This document shows positions 11,941 through 23,280 of a stretch of 64,000 nucleotides of DNA, one piece after another. Made by a program: the position numbers and the translations under genes. The stretch's first letter is position 1. Each line of letters begins with the position of its first letter. The notes below the pieces were generated by a model that made no database searches, had not been told where the DNA came from, and worked only from the letters and a program-made list of their open reading frames with translations. This stretch comes from Turnera subulata (lineage: Eukaryota > Streptophyta > Magnoliopsida > Malpighiales > Passifloraceae). The stretch spans positions 268,938 to 332,937 of the forward strand of contig JAKUCV010000176.1 of assembly GCA_028386065.3 (NCBI GenBank), given 5' to 3'.

Positions 11941-12690
11941 CATAATAAAATCCCATTCCCCTCGATGTTTTGTTTATTAATTCTCTTCCCGAGGATTTGT
12001 CAAATGATCGGCCAAATCACTTCTGACTTCACATAATGCATGGAAATTTTATTCCATCTCGCAATAGCGCCATTTTACCAAAAGGTATTAGTTATACGTG
12101 TCTATTTCTCCTATCAGAATTTATTCTGTTCATGTTGTTTATTGCCTCTTCGCAATCACAACGCATAGACACACTCATGTTGATTTTATTCCAACGGAAT
12201 ATTTGCTAAAAAATTTCAATCACTTAGCCTCAAATTTAGCTAATTTCAGTGAAATATTCTCAGTCTCAATCTTTCAAAATTCACAATTTTTGTGAACAAT
12301 GACATAACATCAGTGAACTTTACTCCATATGAATTAACATAATTCATTGACATCATTGTACTCTCTATAAGTACAATTGAAGTCCACCATAATATATACC
12401 AAAATTTTGTGGTATATCTCAAATAATTTTTATGTCTGCACAAAGCAGCCCCTTAACCACATTTGTGATTGTGTATATATTGAAGGCTCAATCGGCCCAC
12501 AACAGTAACAAATTCTCAACAATTCGTGCATACTCATACTGAGTTATCGGATCTCTCTTAAATTTAATTAGGATTGATATTATAAGGGGATAGTCACTAG
12601 CCAAAACTAGTACGACATCAAAGTGTCCAAACTTCTTAAGAAGTTCCTCAATTAAATATTTGTAATAGCACCAAGCTACCACCACCACCT
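11941..12690 (-). pseudogene. Copia relic B RNase H region, heavily decayed
   Basis: It follows copy A (4566-5230) block by block on the minus strand, for example around 12005-12050, 12095-12180 and 12300-12430. Many indels and stops leave no usable frame. Nothing beyond homology to copy A supports coding. Confidence 0.7.
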
Positions 12691-13963
12691 TCCCTTATAA
12701 TTTTAAACCATACACAGTACTTGCTTCACCATATATTAAAATTTAAAGGAAGAAAAAAAAAACTTCGATAACAAATATAACAACTTCATTTTTATATCAC
12801 ACAAATGAATAAAATAATTATTTCATACACAATCAATTATTTATGGGTTCATCAAAATTCTATGGTGCTAAAATTAGGCATCTTAACATATAATTTTGTT
12901 TCCACAAAATTCTCGAGTTCACGAAAGAATCATAATTAGTTAGCACCCAATCAAAAACTCATTTGACTTGATCAATTTTAAAAACAAGACATGTTATAAA
13001 ATTAGTTTTCACATAATTTTTCCTTCTCAAAATTAAAGAAAGAAAACCCCCACAATTTTAAAAATTTCAAGCCACTTCTTAAAGATATATAATTTAATTC
13101 TTCACTAAGCATCTTACTAAAAGTTGACAAGAAAATATTCATGAGCATTTTAATAAATAAACCCATGGCACATAGAATAAGAATAATTTAACATAAATTA
13201 TTCAACTAATGATAACTCTTATAAAATCTTGATTACAAAAGCTTTTTAATAAGCACATTAATTTTTGCTTATTATACTAACGCCAAATTACATATTAATC
13301 TCGAATTTTCACAATAATATCATATAAATTTAATTTATATGATCATAAGGTACATATGAGAGCCAAGGTTTATTCAAATGTGAGTTTTAGACAAATTTAT
13401 TTATTCTAAAAATTTTAACAATTCTAGAATCTCAAAGACAAACATGTCTTACTTCATCCCTTACTAGAATGTAAGAGGAAACGATGGTAGCATCTTAATG
13501 CACCACTTAATTTTTATACAAGACAAGCTCCAGTAACATAATTTTATTTACTCACATTTGCCACAAAATAAATTTTTTCGAGAAATGATCTCAACTCTAA
13601 TATCATCTCCTAAACCAAATCAAATTTTGAATTAGGAGGATTTTCATTTCTCATGCCACTTTTATAATTATATAAATAAAATTATTTGACTCATTCACAA
13701 ATAGAATAAATACCTTTACTTAAATCGGGATTAGATTTCACATAAGGCTTGTAATCAAGATTTTATTAGAGGACATACCTTTCACCAGGCTAGCTTTTAT
13801 TCTTTTCCCCATATATGCAACCTCGATTTTCTCCTTTGCACCTTTTAGTTTCTTTCCACCCTTAGCTTTGTAAAAGCATAAATCAACCCAAAAAAAAAAC
13901 TTCATAAGAACAACGTTCATAAGAGAAAACTAAAGAAAAAGACAATAAAATATTTTTTTAGAT
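12691..13963. other. AT-rich remainder of Copia relic B, unresolved
   Basis: Degenerate sequence between the RNase H remnant and the LTR at 13964. A minus-strand patch near 13790-13880 is lysine-rich and could be gag-derived, but this cannot be confirmed by reading. No primer binding site is recognised next to the LTR. Confidence 0.4.
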
Positions 13964-14490
13964 TGTTGGAAAAATTAGAGCATAGCACATAACCTGAGGC
14001 GTGCTAGGCACTGTCCTAAAGGAATATTTTACCTATGGCAAAGTTCCCCCAGGATTCAACAGGTTCCTCTATCGATAAAGACAGGACCTCAGAGACTACC
14101 AAGAATATTATAAAGATAGAACCCAGCAACCTTAAGAATAAGAAATGAGAGAACCCAATATTGTAATAGAGAGCAAAAGAGGAATAGAATATTCTACCCA
14201 AGTGTGTCTCAAGGTGTATATACAACAATGAGCCAATGCTCTCCTTTTATAGGCAAAGTAAAACCAGAAATGATTCAAGGTATTAAAACCAGGAGTTAAG
14301 ACACATTAAAATTGTGAATTCAATTTTTTGTAACTTCCTAGTATAATGTACTCAACGTGTAGAATTTTGTAAAGTAACTGAAATACGACGTTTTAAAAAA
14401 TATAAATTCAATTGAATGGTAAGAAAACTAATATGGGTAAATAAATGTTTAAGACAAAATCAGTTACTTATTCTTTTGAAATAATATTAC
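13964..14490 (-). mobile_element. 5' LTR of Copia relic B
   Basis: Begins TGTTGGA on the + strand side like the LTR at 3310 and shares the block aggcgtgc...cactgtcct and the region around 14040-14110. Its outer edge touches the right 245-bp repeat. It is diverged from the 3310-3980 LTR by many substitutions and indels. Confidence 0.7.
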
Positions 14491-14735
14491 TCAATTACCT
14501 TTAGTAGTAATGTAGATCAAATCATCTCCGTGATAAAATTAGCTGGATTCATCGAATCAGAAATCTCATGTAATCACGAAATATGTAACTGATAATGGTA
14601 GTAAAATAAGGAAAAGAGAGTGCAGAACATTCGGATGATAAAATGAAAGAGAGCTTTGTAGATAAGAAAGAAGCTCACCTTCTTCTTAAGTTGTTGGAGG
14701 TTGCTAACACCGCGCAGAGGATTATATTTGAAAAA
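14491..14735. repeat. Right copy of the 245-bp direct repeat (D-right)
   Basis: Differs from 3065-3309 at four positions and has no indel. The outer flank continues as unrelated sequence from 14736. Confidence 0.95.
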
Positions 14736-17006
14736 TACATGCTGCACAATGACAAATTATTAAGGGTTTAATTGAGAAGGATTTCCACTCAGCTAGAGTG
14801 TTCATGTTTACAAAAAAAAGGTTTTCTGAATAAGTTTGTGAATTGTGACAGTGAGAATATGCACTTCTAACTTGAATAGAAAAAAATTAAAAGATACAAT
14901 TCAAATCAAATTGCAGCGTATTTTCCTTTGCGAGTTCACACAACTTAACTACTTTTTTTTCCTTCTCTTTGAAGTTCTCTTCATTCCATCATGCATGTGC
15001 AAATTCTTGGATATCCCTCTCAGACTGACGAGTATTGTGAGAAGATTAGATTGAATTCTGACATCTTAATGTTCTTTAGTTAGCTTATGGCACTATTCAA
15101 ATTGTCTTGGCCTATAAATATACATTAGCCTTTTAATCCTACTTGCATTCCAATTTTACATGCATGTATTTCACACTTAGTAGCTATATGGCTGCTCCTA
15201 ATTCTTTCTTGTTGTATTTTGGGATAGCAGCTGCTCTTTTGATCCCTATATATACTGTGTTGACCCCTAGTTACTATGGCATTTCATGTCTTCAAGCATT
15301 ATCAATGGTTATCAGCATCACCAGGTAGGTTGTGTAGAGAGAACCCCACATGGGAGCATCACTGCTTCACATGCGTTTCCAAGACCACATTCATAGCTCT
15401 ACCTAACCTTTTTAATGGTACTTATGATTTTTAGTATGAAATACTTCAAGATCATGCAGTTCAAAACCAAAACCTCAGTATGGAAATAGACAAACAAAAC
15501 TTACTACATTAAAAAGCCTAACTCTTTTGAGAGAAAGCATTGTGTGTAGCAATTGAAAAGGCCGGCATCTTTAATAAAAAAAATAAATTGAAAAAACCAG
15601 CATATTATCCAAAAGATTATTAACCTTTTCATGAATTTTGCTCTTGCACAATGAAATAACTCTACTAATTGTTTTCTTATATCAAAATACAAAAACTCAC
15701 TCATAAGTATACAATCAAAAGCTAAAATAAGTCAATACCAAGAAAACTGAAAATTGAGTATAATAGAAGTTCTAGCTAAAGGAAATTTATACCATAGTGT
15801 AAAAGACTATACATCTTGTCTCTAAATCTAATTGATAATAACGAACTGCATAATCCTCATACTGAAAGGAACTGTCGCATCATTGGAGCTCCCAAAGCCA
15901 ACATCTTCCATGTGATAATGGCTACCATTACCATTAATTATCCTTCAATTAAAAATGTAGTGACGAAAATTGGGGATGGTTCTTACCATTGCCATCAAAA
16001 GCAACAAGGAGAGACAACATGAGCAGAAATCGAAGCTGTTAAAAGGAAAAATCAATAAACAACTCACCTTTGCTAAACAAAGACGACGGTTGGGAGGCAT
16101 TGCTTTTGGTGCCACTTTCGAATTGCAAAATACAACCCAAAGACAAAAGAACAGAAGTTCACAGACTATTTTGTATCGAGATTGGTTTAATTTGGAAGGT
16201 TTTCTTATTATGATGACTTCAGTTAGCGTACTTTAGAGGAAGAAGTGGAGATGATGGATATAAAGTAGAAGGAGGAGAAGAAGAATCGCAGCAAGATGGA
16301 GGAGCAGAGAAAGTGGCGCATGGCGCATAAAGAACCAAGAAGAAAGAAGATTGCAAAGGGGTAAATAGTAAAAATATTAGAGGATAATTAATTTAAGACA
16401 AACAAATAACTGTTGAAAGGTAAATTTGTCATATTAAAAATTTATTGGGGAAAAGAGTCAAATCATTTCACTTTGGCCTGCTTCGTTTCAGTATATATAG
16501 ATAATTTTTTCAAGTTAATCCATACGTTTGCAAGCCCTACCCTTGACATGCTCTACCCCGGCCAAGGAAAAATATATATAAGAGAAAAGATTGCATTTGA
16601 GAATCTACAGGGGAAAAAATTGTAATTTCACCAACCTAAACAAATATCTTGTTATTATATTGATTTAACCTAAGCAAATATCTTGTTATTATATTGACTT
16701 TAGAAGTCAGACACATGGCATTCTAGGCCTTACGTGTTAGGTTCAGTCCCTGAATGCTTCACAAACCATGAACCCTGAAGATCTGACCGTGCAATTAAGC
16801 TAGATATTGAAAGAATAGAAGCAAGAGAGGATGACATAGTGATTTTAGAGTGGTTTCCCCTCATCAGGTACCTTTACTGCCTAAAGGCTCTTCCTTTAAG
16901 ATTTCAAACTCTCACTATCTTAAACTTTTGCCTAAAAACACTCTCCTTTGTATGAATATGAAGAACAAGTGTAAGCTCAACAAGAACAACAAAAAGACAA
17001 CAAGTA
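14736..17006. other. Intergenic DNA with two weak exon-like signals
   Basis: No recognisable gene. Signal 1 is a TATA-like box at 15112-15122 and an ATG at 15188 (separate entry). Signal 2, on the minus strand, is an ATG near 16101 opening MPPNRRLCLAK and running into a donor-like site agGTGAG near 16068; the upstream side (16230-16350) is rich in CTT/TCC as in plant leaders. No downstream exon could be joined to either. The rest is AT-rich. Confidence 0.4.
15188..15325 (+). CDS. Possible orphan first exon with a hydrophobic N-terminus
   Basis: ATG at 15188, 75 bases after a TATA-like cctataaatata, opens a frame of 46 codons beginning MAAPNSFLLYFGIAAALLI. This looks like a signal peptide or membrane anchor. 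The frame meets a donor-like site (ccagGTAGGTTG) near 15325. No matching acceptor exon was recognised before the AT-rich DNA further on. It could be a gene remnant or a chance frame; family not recognised. Confidence 0.2.
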
Positions 17007-17618
17007 TCACAAGTGTTGGTACATCTGGTTCCACCCTACGGTGGTGTTGTTATTTCGAGGGGTCGTGTTGTTCCCCGGGATGGGCTGTGCCACAACTACA
17101 GTAGATATCGTGGCTGTAGGTACGGCCTGACCCTGCTGGGTGGCAAGCACCATAGTCCTCTGTAGCGCCCTAATCTGTTCCATCATGAGCATCAAGGGTC
17201 TGATCATATCAGCCATGCGTCGTTCCTGCTCCGTCGATGCTTGGTTATTAGAGGATTGGATCGTCGAGGCCAAATACTTGATCTATGCATCAGTCATCAC
17301 TGGTCTCTCATAGAAAGACTCCGGGGGTCCGGCTTGGGATCCAACCGTACGCGGGTCGCCAGCAACCTCCATGACTGTTCGGATTCTTGCCATTTCCGGC
17401 CTTTCAAGGAACAGCATCAGCCCTTCAATTTCTATCGTGGTCCTGGAACGTGGTTGTTGCTGAGGACGGGACGTGCTACTACTAGCGACCGTCAGATTTT
17501 CGGCCTGATTAAGTGTAGGTCCTGGCGATCGGTGGACTTGAAGCCCTCCTTCGTTCTCAGGTGCGGCTCCGTTTCTGTCACCCGCGCGGGAGAAGTTGGC
17601 CTCCCCTAGGACAGCCAT
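17007..17618 (-). pseudogene. Gypsy-type gag N-terminal region with one in-frame stop
   Basis: The minus-strand frame opens MAVLGEANFSRAG at 17618 and continues through a proline, glutamine and serine-rich section to an in-frame TAG near 17280. It then resumes in the same frame (IKYLASTIQSSNNQAS) to about 17007. Position just inside an LTR and primer-binding-like site on the same strand makes a gag start of a Tat/Athila-like Gypsy element likely. No capsid core, zinc knuckle or pol follows, so the element is truncated on its 3' side. Confidence 0.55.
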
Positions 17619-17854
17619 CTACAACAGATATAACCTGTGGTCTCCTATTTCGTGACCAAGGCTCATCCTCCGGGCTTCCAACTCCTGAAACCTCGCGTCT
17701 TTTTCTTCATCAGGGATCGCAGAGGCAGTAACCGTACAGATCTCACGGTGAATTTACCTTAGTGCCTCTTTGACTTGAAGCTCTGCCCTGGTTTCAACCA
17801 TCTTTTCTGACTGGTAGGCGTCGAATCGCCTCCCGGCAAATGCACCAAAAATCC
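17619..17854 (-). other. Leader of the Gypsy relic with primer-binding-like site
   Basis: Between LTR and gag on the minus strand. Just inside the LTR (about 17830-17852) it reads ttttggtgcatttgccggga, which resembles the primer site ttggcgccgttgccgggga of Tat/Ogre-like elements with several changes. Confidence 0.45.
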
Positions 17855-17970
17855 TGTTGCCCCAAAAACGGGTTTTAGGAAACAGGACAAGCAACCACTA
17901 GTTTGTCAAACCCAAAACTGAGTCGTTTCGGACAAACGGTGTTGATGTCTCTGGTTGGGCTTTGCATAAA

Positions 17971-18030
17971 AATAATTATGAACAGGCCACCGGGTATTGA
18001 AATAATTATGAACAGGCCACCGGGTATTGA
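17971..18030. repeat. Perfect tandem duplication of a 30-bp unit
   Basis: Two identical 30-bp copies (17971-18000 and 18001-18030) inside the LTR. Confidence 0.97.
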
Positions 18031-18219
18031 CTTTATTAATAATATTTGGGTTACAAAGATAAAGTGCAGCCTAAAGAAGCCGCAGCCCACAAAATCCCTA
18101 CACTTTGCTCCGACGGTCTTATATCTTCCGACCGTGGGCAGCAATTACATAGCAAACTGAGGGGGAAATCACCTGCACACACTTAGGAAAGTAGGAGGTA
18201 ACAAGATCAAAGGATAAGG

Positions 18220-18490
18220 GTTAGGAGGAGATAAGGGTAACGAGAGATAAAATAAAGGAGTTTAGGGTAATGAGAGATAAAATAAAGGAGTTTAAGGGTG
18301 CGAGAGATTAAAGTAAAAGAGTTAAGGGTACGTGAGATTTAAAGTAAAAGCGTTAAGGATGCGAGATATTAAAGTAAAGGAATTAAGGGTGCGAGAGATT
18401 AAAGTAAAAGAGTAAAGGTGCGAGAGATTAAAGTAAATGACATAAATGCAAAGAGATAAGGGTGCGAGAGATAAAAGTAAGGATAGGAAA
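18220..18490. repeat. Degenerate minisatellite, unit about 30-38 bp
   Basis: About eight imperfect units each built on gcgagagattaaagtaaa plus a short variable tail, inside the LTR. Confidence 0.85.
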
Positions 18491-18981
18491 AGTAAAATAA
18501 GTTAAAGGTACATAGTTGTGTGCGTGTTCGTGTGTTTGTGGCGTTCCCCCTCTTGTACTTTTATAGTGGCTAAGGTGCCACTTGTGGGTCATGCTATAGG
18601 TTGTGTCGCGTCGTACTTCTGCAGGACTTCTTTGGTTGAACGTCCATTTTACCCCTCCCAAGTCTTCCTGAGGGGCCGCAGGTTGGGGCGGTTCGTCATT
18701 TCGTCCCACTATACCGTGGTCGTTCCCAGAATATCTTCTGTAGGCGATCGCGATAAATGCTGGACCGCATCTGTGAGTGCCACGCGGCCTTTGGATTCCT
18801 CAACTGGCCTACCTAGTTCATTCTTTCAAGTCTGCGGGCTTTCTCTTACTCAACGTTGGACTGGGCCGAACGTGGCTCTTCTTTATAAGTTTTCAGATGT
18901 CCCCTGATTGATTCTAGGTTCGATCGCACCTTTCGCATCACCGTGGCCTGATCATAGAGGGTGTGATTTTTTACGGTAACA

Positions 18982-20103
18982 GATATTAATTGAATAACTG
19001 GTCTCCAATAATTCCAAGTCTTCAACCATACATTGACATATTCATTTATAGTAATTTCAGGAGGTAGGAAGAATTTGGGGGTAAACTGAATCAATAAGAA
19101 GTTTGGTCAATTGGACTTTCTTCTCTCCCCATGCGAAAGGTTTCACCTAGTGGAGACTAGAACATGCCTGCAAGTCCTGCTTTTAAATTGACAGAAGCAT
19201 CTACTACTGAAGGGCAAGTAAAACTAAAAAAGACTGGGAGAAAATTTTTAATAGAATACATGAATCGTCTACATTCTGAAAGTCTCATTCAATGATTCAA
19301 CTAATTTCTTTTTTTCCACATCAACTTTTGCTCCAAGACTAAGTCAAGGCATTTAAGTCCATGCGATTCTGGTCCCTATATTTTTTTTTTCCCCCTTTTG
19401 ATGAAACTAGTTTGTATGTATGAATTTACCCCCATTGGATTAACCTTGACCGTCTGCTTTTTATTTTTCCTAACGTTATCCCTGATTTATTTTCCCTGAT
19501 GTTTGCCCTGAAATCCTATAAAAGTAGAGGGATAATATTAATAGACAAAAAACAAAAATTTTGGGACGTGAAATTGTACTGTTAATTTACATTGCAGGCG
19601 ACAATTTTTTTCCCCAAAAGTCAAGAGGGTGACATAAACGATTATAAATGCACCATATACGAACTGAAAGGTAGTGACATGACAGGAAACAATTAGAAAC
19701 GAACCATCTTACGATCTGAAAGATACTTAGGATATTAATTGATGGTAAAATAAGGAGGAATATATACATTTAGGTCTAGGAGTCCAAGTCTTCAACGATA
19801 CATTGACTTGTTCATCGATAATATTTGGAGGAGGGAGGTGCTCATTGGTTTCCTCTTTTCTATTCCAACGGTAGGAATAATTGCGTGTAAACTAAATCAC
19901 AAAAAGTTTGGTCAGTTTTACTTTTCTTTTGGCATGTTCTTCAGACAAGTATCCCTTGCCCATTATCTTCCAAGGAAACAGCAAAATATTTTAATTTTTT
20001 TGATTCATTCAATGGCTATATGACTGGTTCCACTGATCAAACCAGGTTGTCTCCTTAATTGGTTGTGTTTGGCCTTTCTACTTGCAGCTACATTCAGACA
20101 GTA
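18982..20103 (+). promoter_or_regulatory. Upstream region of the lectin receptor kinase
   Basis: No other gene lies here. It holds two related blocks (about 19012-19139 and 19787-19937) that share ccaagtcttcaac, ttgacat/ttgactt and aagtttggtca in the same order. No convincing TATA box could be tied to the start at 20104. Confidence 0.4.
19012..19937 (+). repeat. Two diverged direct repeats of an upstream block
   Basis: The copies at about 19012-19139 and 19787-19937 align in order over some 130 bp. The second copy carries a short insertion near 19850-19880. They may be the remains of a duplicated promoter or of an upstream sister gene. Confidence 0.65.
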
Positions 20104-22506
20104 ATGGCTCTTACATTTCCATACTATGTCTGCTTCTTGCTTCTCCTAGTCCACCCATTTCTTGCCAGTGCTCAAACTAGTGGGAACATATCTTTGGGAG
20201 CATCCCTCTCTGCCAAAAATGACAACTCTTCTTGGCTATCACCTTCTGGTGACTTTGCTTTCGGATTCCGGCAAGTCGTTCAGAATGGTTTCCTACTGGC
20301 CATATGGTTCAACAAAATTCCTGAGCAAACTATAGTCTGGTCAGCAAATCGGAACAGTCTTGTTCCGAGTGGATCCACAGTTCAACTCACATCAAAGGGT
20401 TTGCTGATCCTCAATGACAAAGCAGGCAGGCAGATATGGACAGCCATTTCTCTTGGAACAGGAGTTACCTATGCAGCCATGCTTGACACTGGAAATTTTG
20501 TGCTAGCAAGCAATGGTTCTGTCAATTTGTGGGAGAGTTTTGATGAGCCCACAGACACCATACTGCCCACACAGATCATGAACCAAGGAACGGAGCTCAT
20601 TGCCAATTACTTGGAAACGAATTATTCCAATGGAAGATTCAAATTCATGCTACAAGGTGATGGTAACCTCATCCTCTACACCGTAAGCTATCCATTCACT
20701 ACTTCAAATGCTGCTTACTGGTCCACTCAGAGTTCAATCCCCAGTGGCTATCAGGTGGTCTACAACCAAACTGGCTACATATATCTCATTGCAAGAAATG
20801 GCACGGTACTCAATCCTGTGTTATCGAATCCGGTATCCGCACAAGATTTCTACCAGAGAGCGACAATTGACTATGATGGAATTCTCAGGCAATATGTCCA
20901 CCTCAAACCTGGGGCTTCAAGTAGCACGAAGTGGCCTGTGGGGTGGAATATTTTGTCATTCATACCAGGCAACATCTGCTTGCGGATTGAAGGAGCAACA
21001 GGCAGTGGGGCTTGTGGTTACAATAGCTACTGCAGCATAGGAAACGATCAAAGACCAAGTTGCCAGTGCCCGGAGGGTTACAGTTTTGTGGATCCAAATG
21101 ATGTGAGGCAGGGGTGTAAGCAGGACTTTGTTTCCCAAAGTTGTGATTTGTCATCACCAGAAACAGATAGTTTTAGCTTTGTAGATATGCCCAATACTGA
21201 CTGGCCTTTGTCTGATTATGAATACTTCGGTTCCAGTTCTGAGGATTGGTGCAGACAGGCCTGCTTGGGTGATTGTTACTGTGATGTTGCTATTTTCAGG
21301 GATGGTAATTGTTGGAAGAAGAAGATGCCTCTATCAAACGGGAGGATGGACCCATCCACTGGTGGAAAAGCCCTGATAAAGGTGAGAACAGATAACTCCA
21401 CCTTGCCTGCTGCAACTTCAGGACCAAAGAGGAAGGATCGATCAACTCTGATCCTCACAGGGTCGGTTCTTCTTGGCTTCTCAATAGTTCTTAATGTTCT
21501 CTCTATGGCGGTAGCTTCTGTGTTCTTCTCTCGCTCGAAAAAGGAAAAGGAGGACAAGATTCAACCATGTCAGTCCATGCCTGACATGAACCTGAAAAGT
21601 TTCACATACGAGGAGCTCAAAAAGGCAACAGGAGATTTCCAGGAAGAATTGGGTAGTGGAGCTTTTGGGACTGTTTACAAGGGGGCATATACACATGAAA
21701 ATGGTAAAACAATTGCGGTTAAGAGGTTAGACAAGATGGTGGCAGAAGGAGAGCAGGAGTTCAAGACAGAAGTTAAAGTGATTGGTAGAACAAACCACAA
21801 GAACCTTGTTCAACTTGTAGGGTTCTGCAATGAGGGGCAACATCGCCTTCTGGTGTACGAATACATGAGCAATGGCTCCTTGGCCACTTTCCTCTTCGGC
21901 GATTCAGTGCCCAACTGGTATAGAAGAACTCAAATTGCCTTTGCAATTGCAAGGGGTTTGCTTTACCTCCATGAAGAATGCAGCTCACAGATCATACACT
22001 GCGATATCAAGCCTCAAAACATTCTTCTAGACGAATCCCTGACCCCGAAGATATCCGACTTTGGACTAGCCAAGCTATTGAAGACCGACCAAACTCGAAC
22101 TACAACTGCACTCCGGGGAACCAAAGGATATGTGGCTCCTGAATGGTTCAAGAACTTGCCTGTTACAGCCAAGATAGATGTGTACAGCTTTGGCATTTTG
22201 CTGCTGGAATTAATCTGCCGTCGGAGGAATTTCGATCTTGAAGTGAAAGAACAAAGTCAGATTGTACTTGCAGACTATGCATATGATTGTTATAAAGAAG
22301 GGAAATCTCATGTGCTAGTGGAAGATGAGGAGGAGGCAGTGGAGGACATGAAAAAGGTGGAGAGGTTTTTGATGGTTGCAATATGGTGTATTCAAGAGGA
22401 ACCATCCCTTAGGCCTGCAATGAAGAAAGTTGTGCAGATGCTAGAAGGAGCTGTTCATGTCCCTATTCCTCCAGACCCTGCATCATTTATCGGCAGCACA
22501 GACTAG
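20104..22506 (+). CDS. G-type lectin S-receptor-like serine/threonine kinase (RLK1/LECRK type)
   Basis: Intronless receptor kinase of 800 residues, expected in the plasma membrane with an extracellular lectin part and a cytosolic kinase. The start is the ATG at 20104, because it opens a signal peptide (residues 1-24, core CFLLLLVHPFL); the frame extends 15 codons upstream but without an ATG. Domains: bulb-type lectin about 27-150, EGF-like cysteine cluster about 303-338, PAN/apple-like about 355-415, membrane helix about 448-474, kinase about 515-785. The kinase keeps GSGAFGTV (517-524), the ATP-binding Lys in IAVKRL (K540), HCDIKPQN (632-639), DFG (652-654) and GTKGYVAPEW. Cys before the catalytic Asp makes it a non-RD kinase, a class often linked to immune signalling. 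The ligand cannot be inferred. Reading frame intact. Confidence 0.96.
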   Translation: MALTFPYYVCFLLLLVHPFLASAQTSGNISLGASLSAKNDNSSWLSPSGDFAFGFRQVVQNGFLLAIWFNKIPEQTIVWSANRNSLVPSGSTVQLTSKGLLILNDKAGRQIWTAISLGTGVTYAAMLDTGNFVLASNGSVNLWESFDEPTDTILPTQIMNQGTELIANYLETNYSNGRFKFMLQGDGNLILYTVSYPFTTSNAAYWSTQSSIPSGYQVVYNQTGYIYLIARNGTVLNPVLSNPVSAQDFYQRATIDYDGILRQYVHLKPGASSSTKWPVGWNILSFIPGNICLRIEGATGSGACGYNSYCSIGNDQRPSCQCPEGYSFVDPNDVRQGCKQDFVSQSCDLSSPETDSFSFVDMPNTDWPLSDYEYFGSSSEDWCRQACLGDCYCDVAIFRDGNCWKKKMPLSNGRMDPSTGGKALIKVRTDNSTLPAATSGPKRKDRSTLILTGSVLLGFSIVLNVLSMAVASVFFSRSKKEKEDKIQPCQSMPDMNLKSFTYEELKKATGDFQEELGSGAFGTVYKGAYTHENGKTIAVKRLDKMVAEGEQEFKTEVKVIGRTNHKNLVQLVGFCNEGQHRLLVYEYMSNGSLATFLFGDSVPNWYRRTQIAFAIARGLLYLHEECSSQIIHCDIKPQNILLDESLTPKISDFGLAKLLKTDQTRTTTALRGTKGYVAPEWFKNLPVTAKIDVYSFGILLLELICRRRNFDLEVKEQSQIVLADYAYDCYKEGKSHVLVEDEEEAVEDMKKVERFLMVAIWCIQEEPSLRPAMKKVVQMLEGAVHVPIPPDPASFIGSTD

Positions 22507-23280
22507 ATCCTTTTACCTTGAGAAACTTGCATGCAACCAATGATGTGCTTAAGAATGAATAATAACAGTATGTGGTAAAATTTGCAATTTCCCTGATAAT
22601 TACTATGTCTGTCAGATATAAAATCCAATTTCAGTAATACGGATTGTGCTACAAATGGTTTTTTTTTGCTATCCCAACACTATGTTTTCTCATACTCTAT
22701 GTTTAGTTAAAAAACAATTCGGCAATCCAATTGTTTTGCTTGTTTGAAGATATATCATAATAGTTACTGGCTCGCTTAAATTTGATGCCTTCGTCACTCG
22801 GCTAGATATTCCAGTTGATTTGGTCGCGTCAAGCTCCGCCACATTCATTAGTATTTTCTGCCCGCAAAAGGGTTAACCAAATCCTCTAATTATTTCAAGG
22901 TAACATTTTCTACAAGAGTTCAATTTAAAATCCATGAAAAATGAAATTATTATATGACCATAAGAGTCTAAAAAAGGGCCATGAGTAATATATTGAAATC
23001 AACTTCTATTAAGGAATGTGTATTTTACAAAAAAACACTATTTTTCTCTATTAGTTGCCAGGATTTTATTAATAAAATTTAGTACATGTAACGAAGAACA
23101 AAGTAGAGCTAAATTTTAGTCCCATAGGTTCTTCTGTCTAAGATTTACGCCAAGCAACATTACCTTCAATACTTTTCTTTTTTTTTTTTTTCATATTTCA
23201 TACTGATGGCCACCAAAACTTCCTTGACGACCGACCCAGTTCTACAATCCACAATTTAACGGGGCTGGCTGCTATGGACT
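22507..23280. other. 3' flank of the receptor kinase, no gene seen
   Basis: AT-rich. A possible polyadenylation signal (gaatgaataataac) lies near 22554. Nothing else recognised. Confidence 0.5.

Larger units (their letters stand above)
17855..18981 (-). mobile_element. 5' LTR of a truncated Gypsy relic
   Basis: Minus-strand LTR with the inferred outer end TGTTACCGTA at 18981 and inner end ...GGGGCAACA at 17855. It contains two tandem-repeat tracts (separate entries). The sister LTR and most of the internal region are absent. The outer end is chosen from a TG dinucleotide and the change into the sequence duplicated upstream of the receptor kinase, so it is provisional. Confidence 0.5.

Noticed and set aside
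3065..14735. Reading the 245-bp repeats as an ordinary target-site duplication of one Copia insertion
   Set aside because: Copia duplications are 5 bp, and the two outer LTRs are much more diverged than the repeats, which a single insertion cannot give.
20059..20103. A 15-codon N-terminal extension of the receptor kinase
   Set aside because: It has no ATG. The ATG at 20104 starts directly with a good signal peptide.
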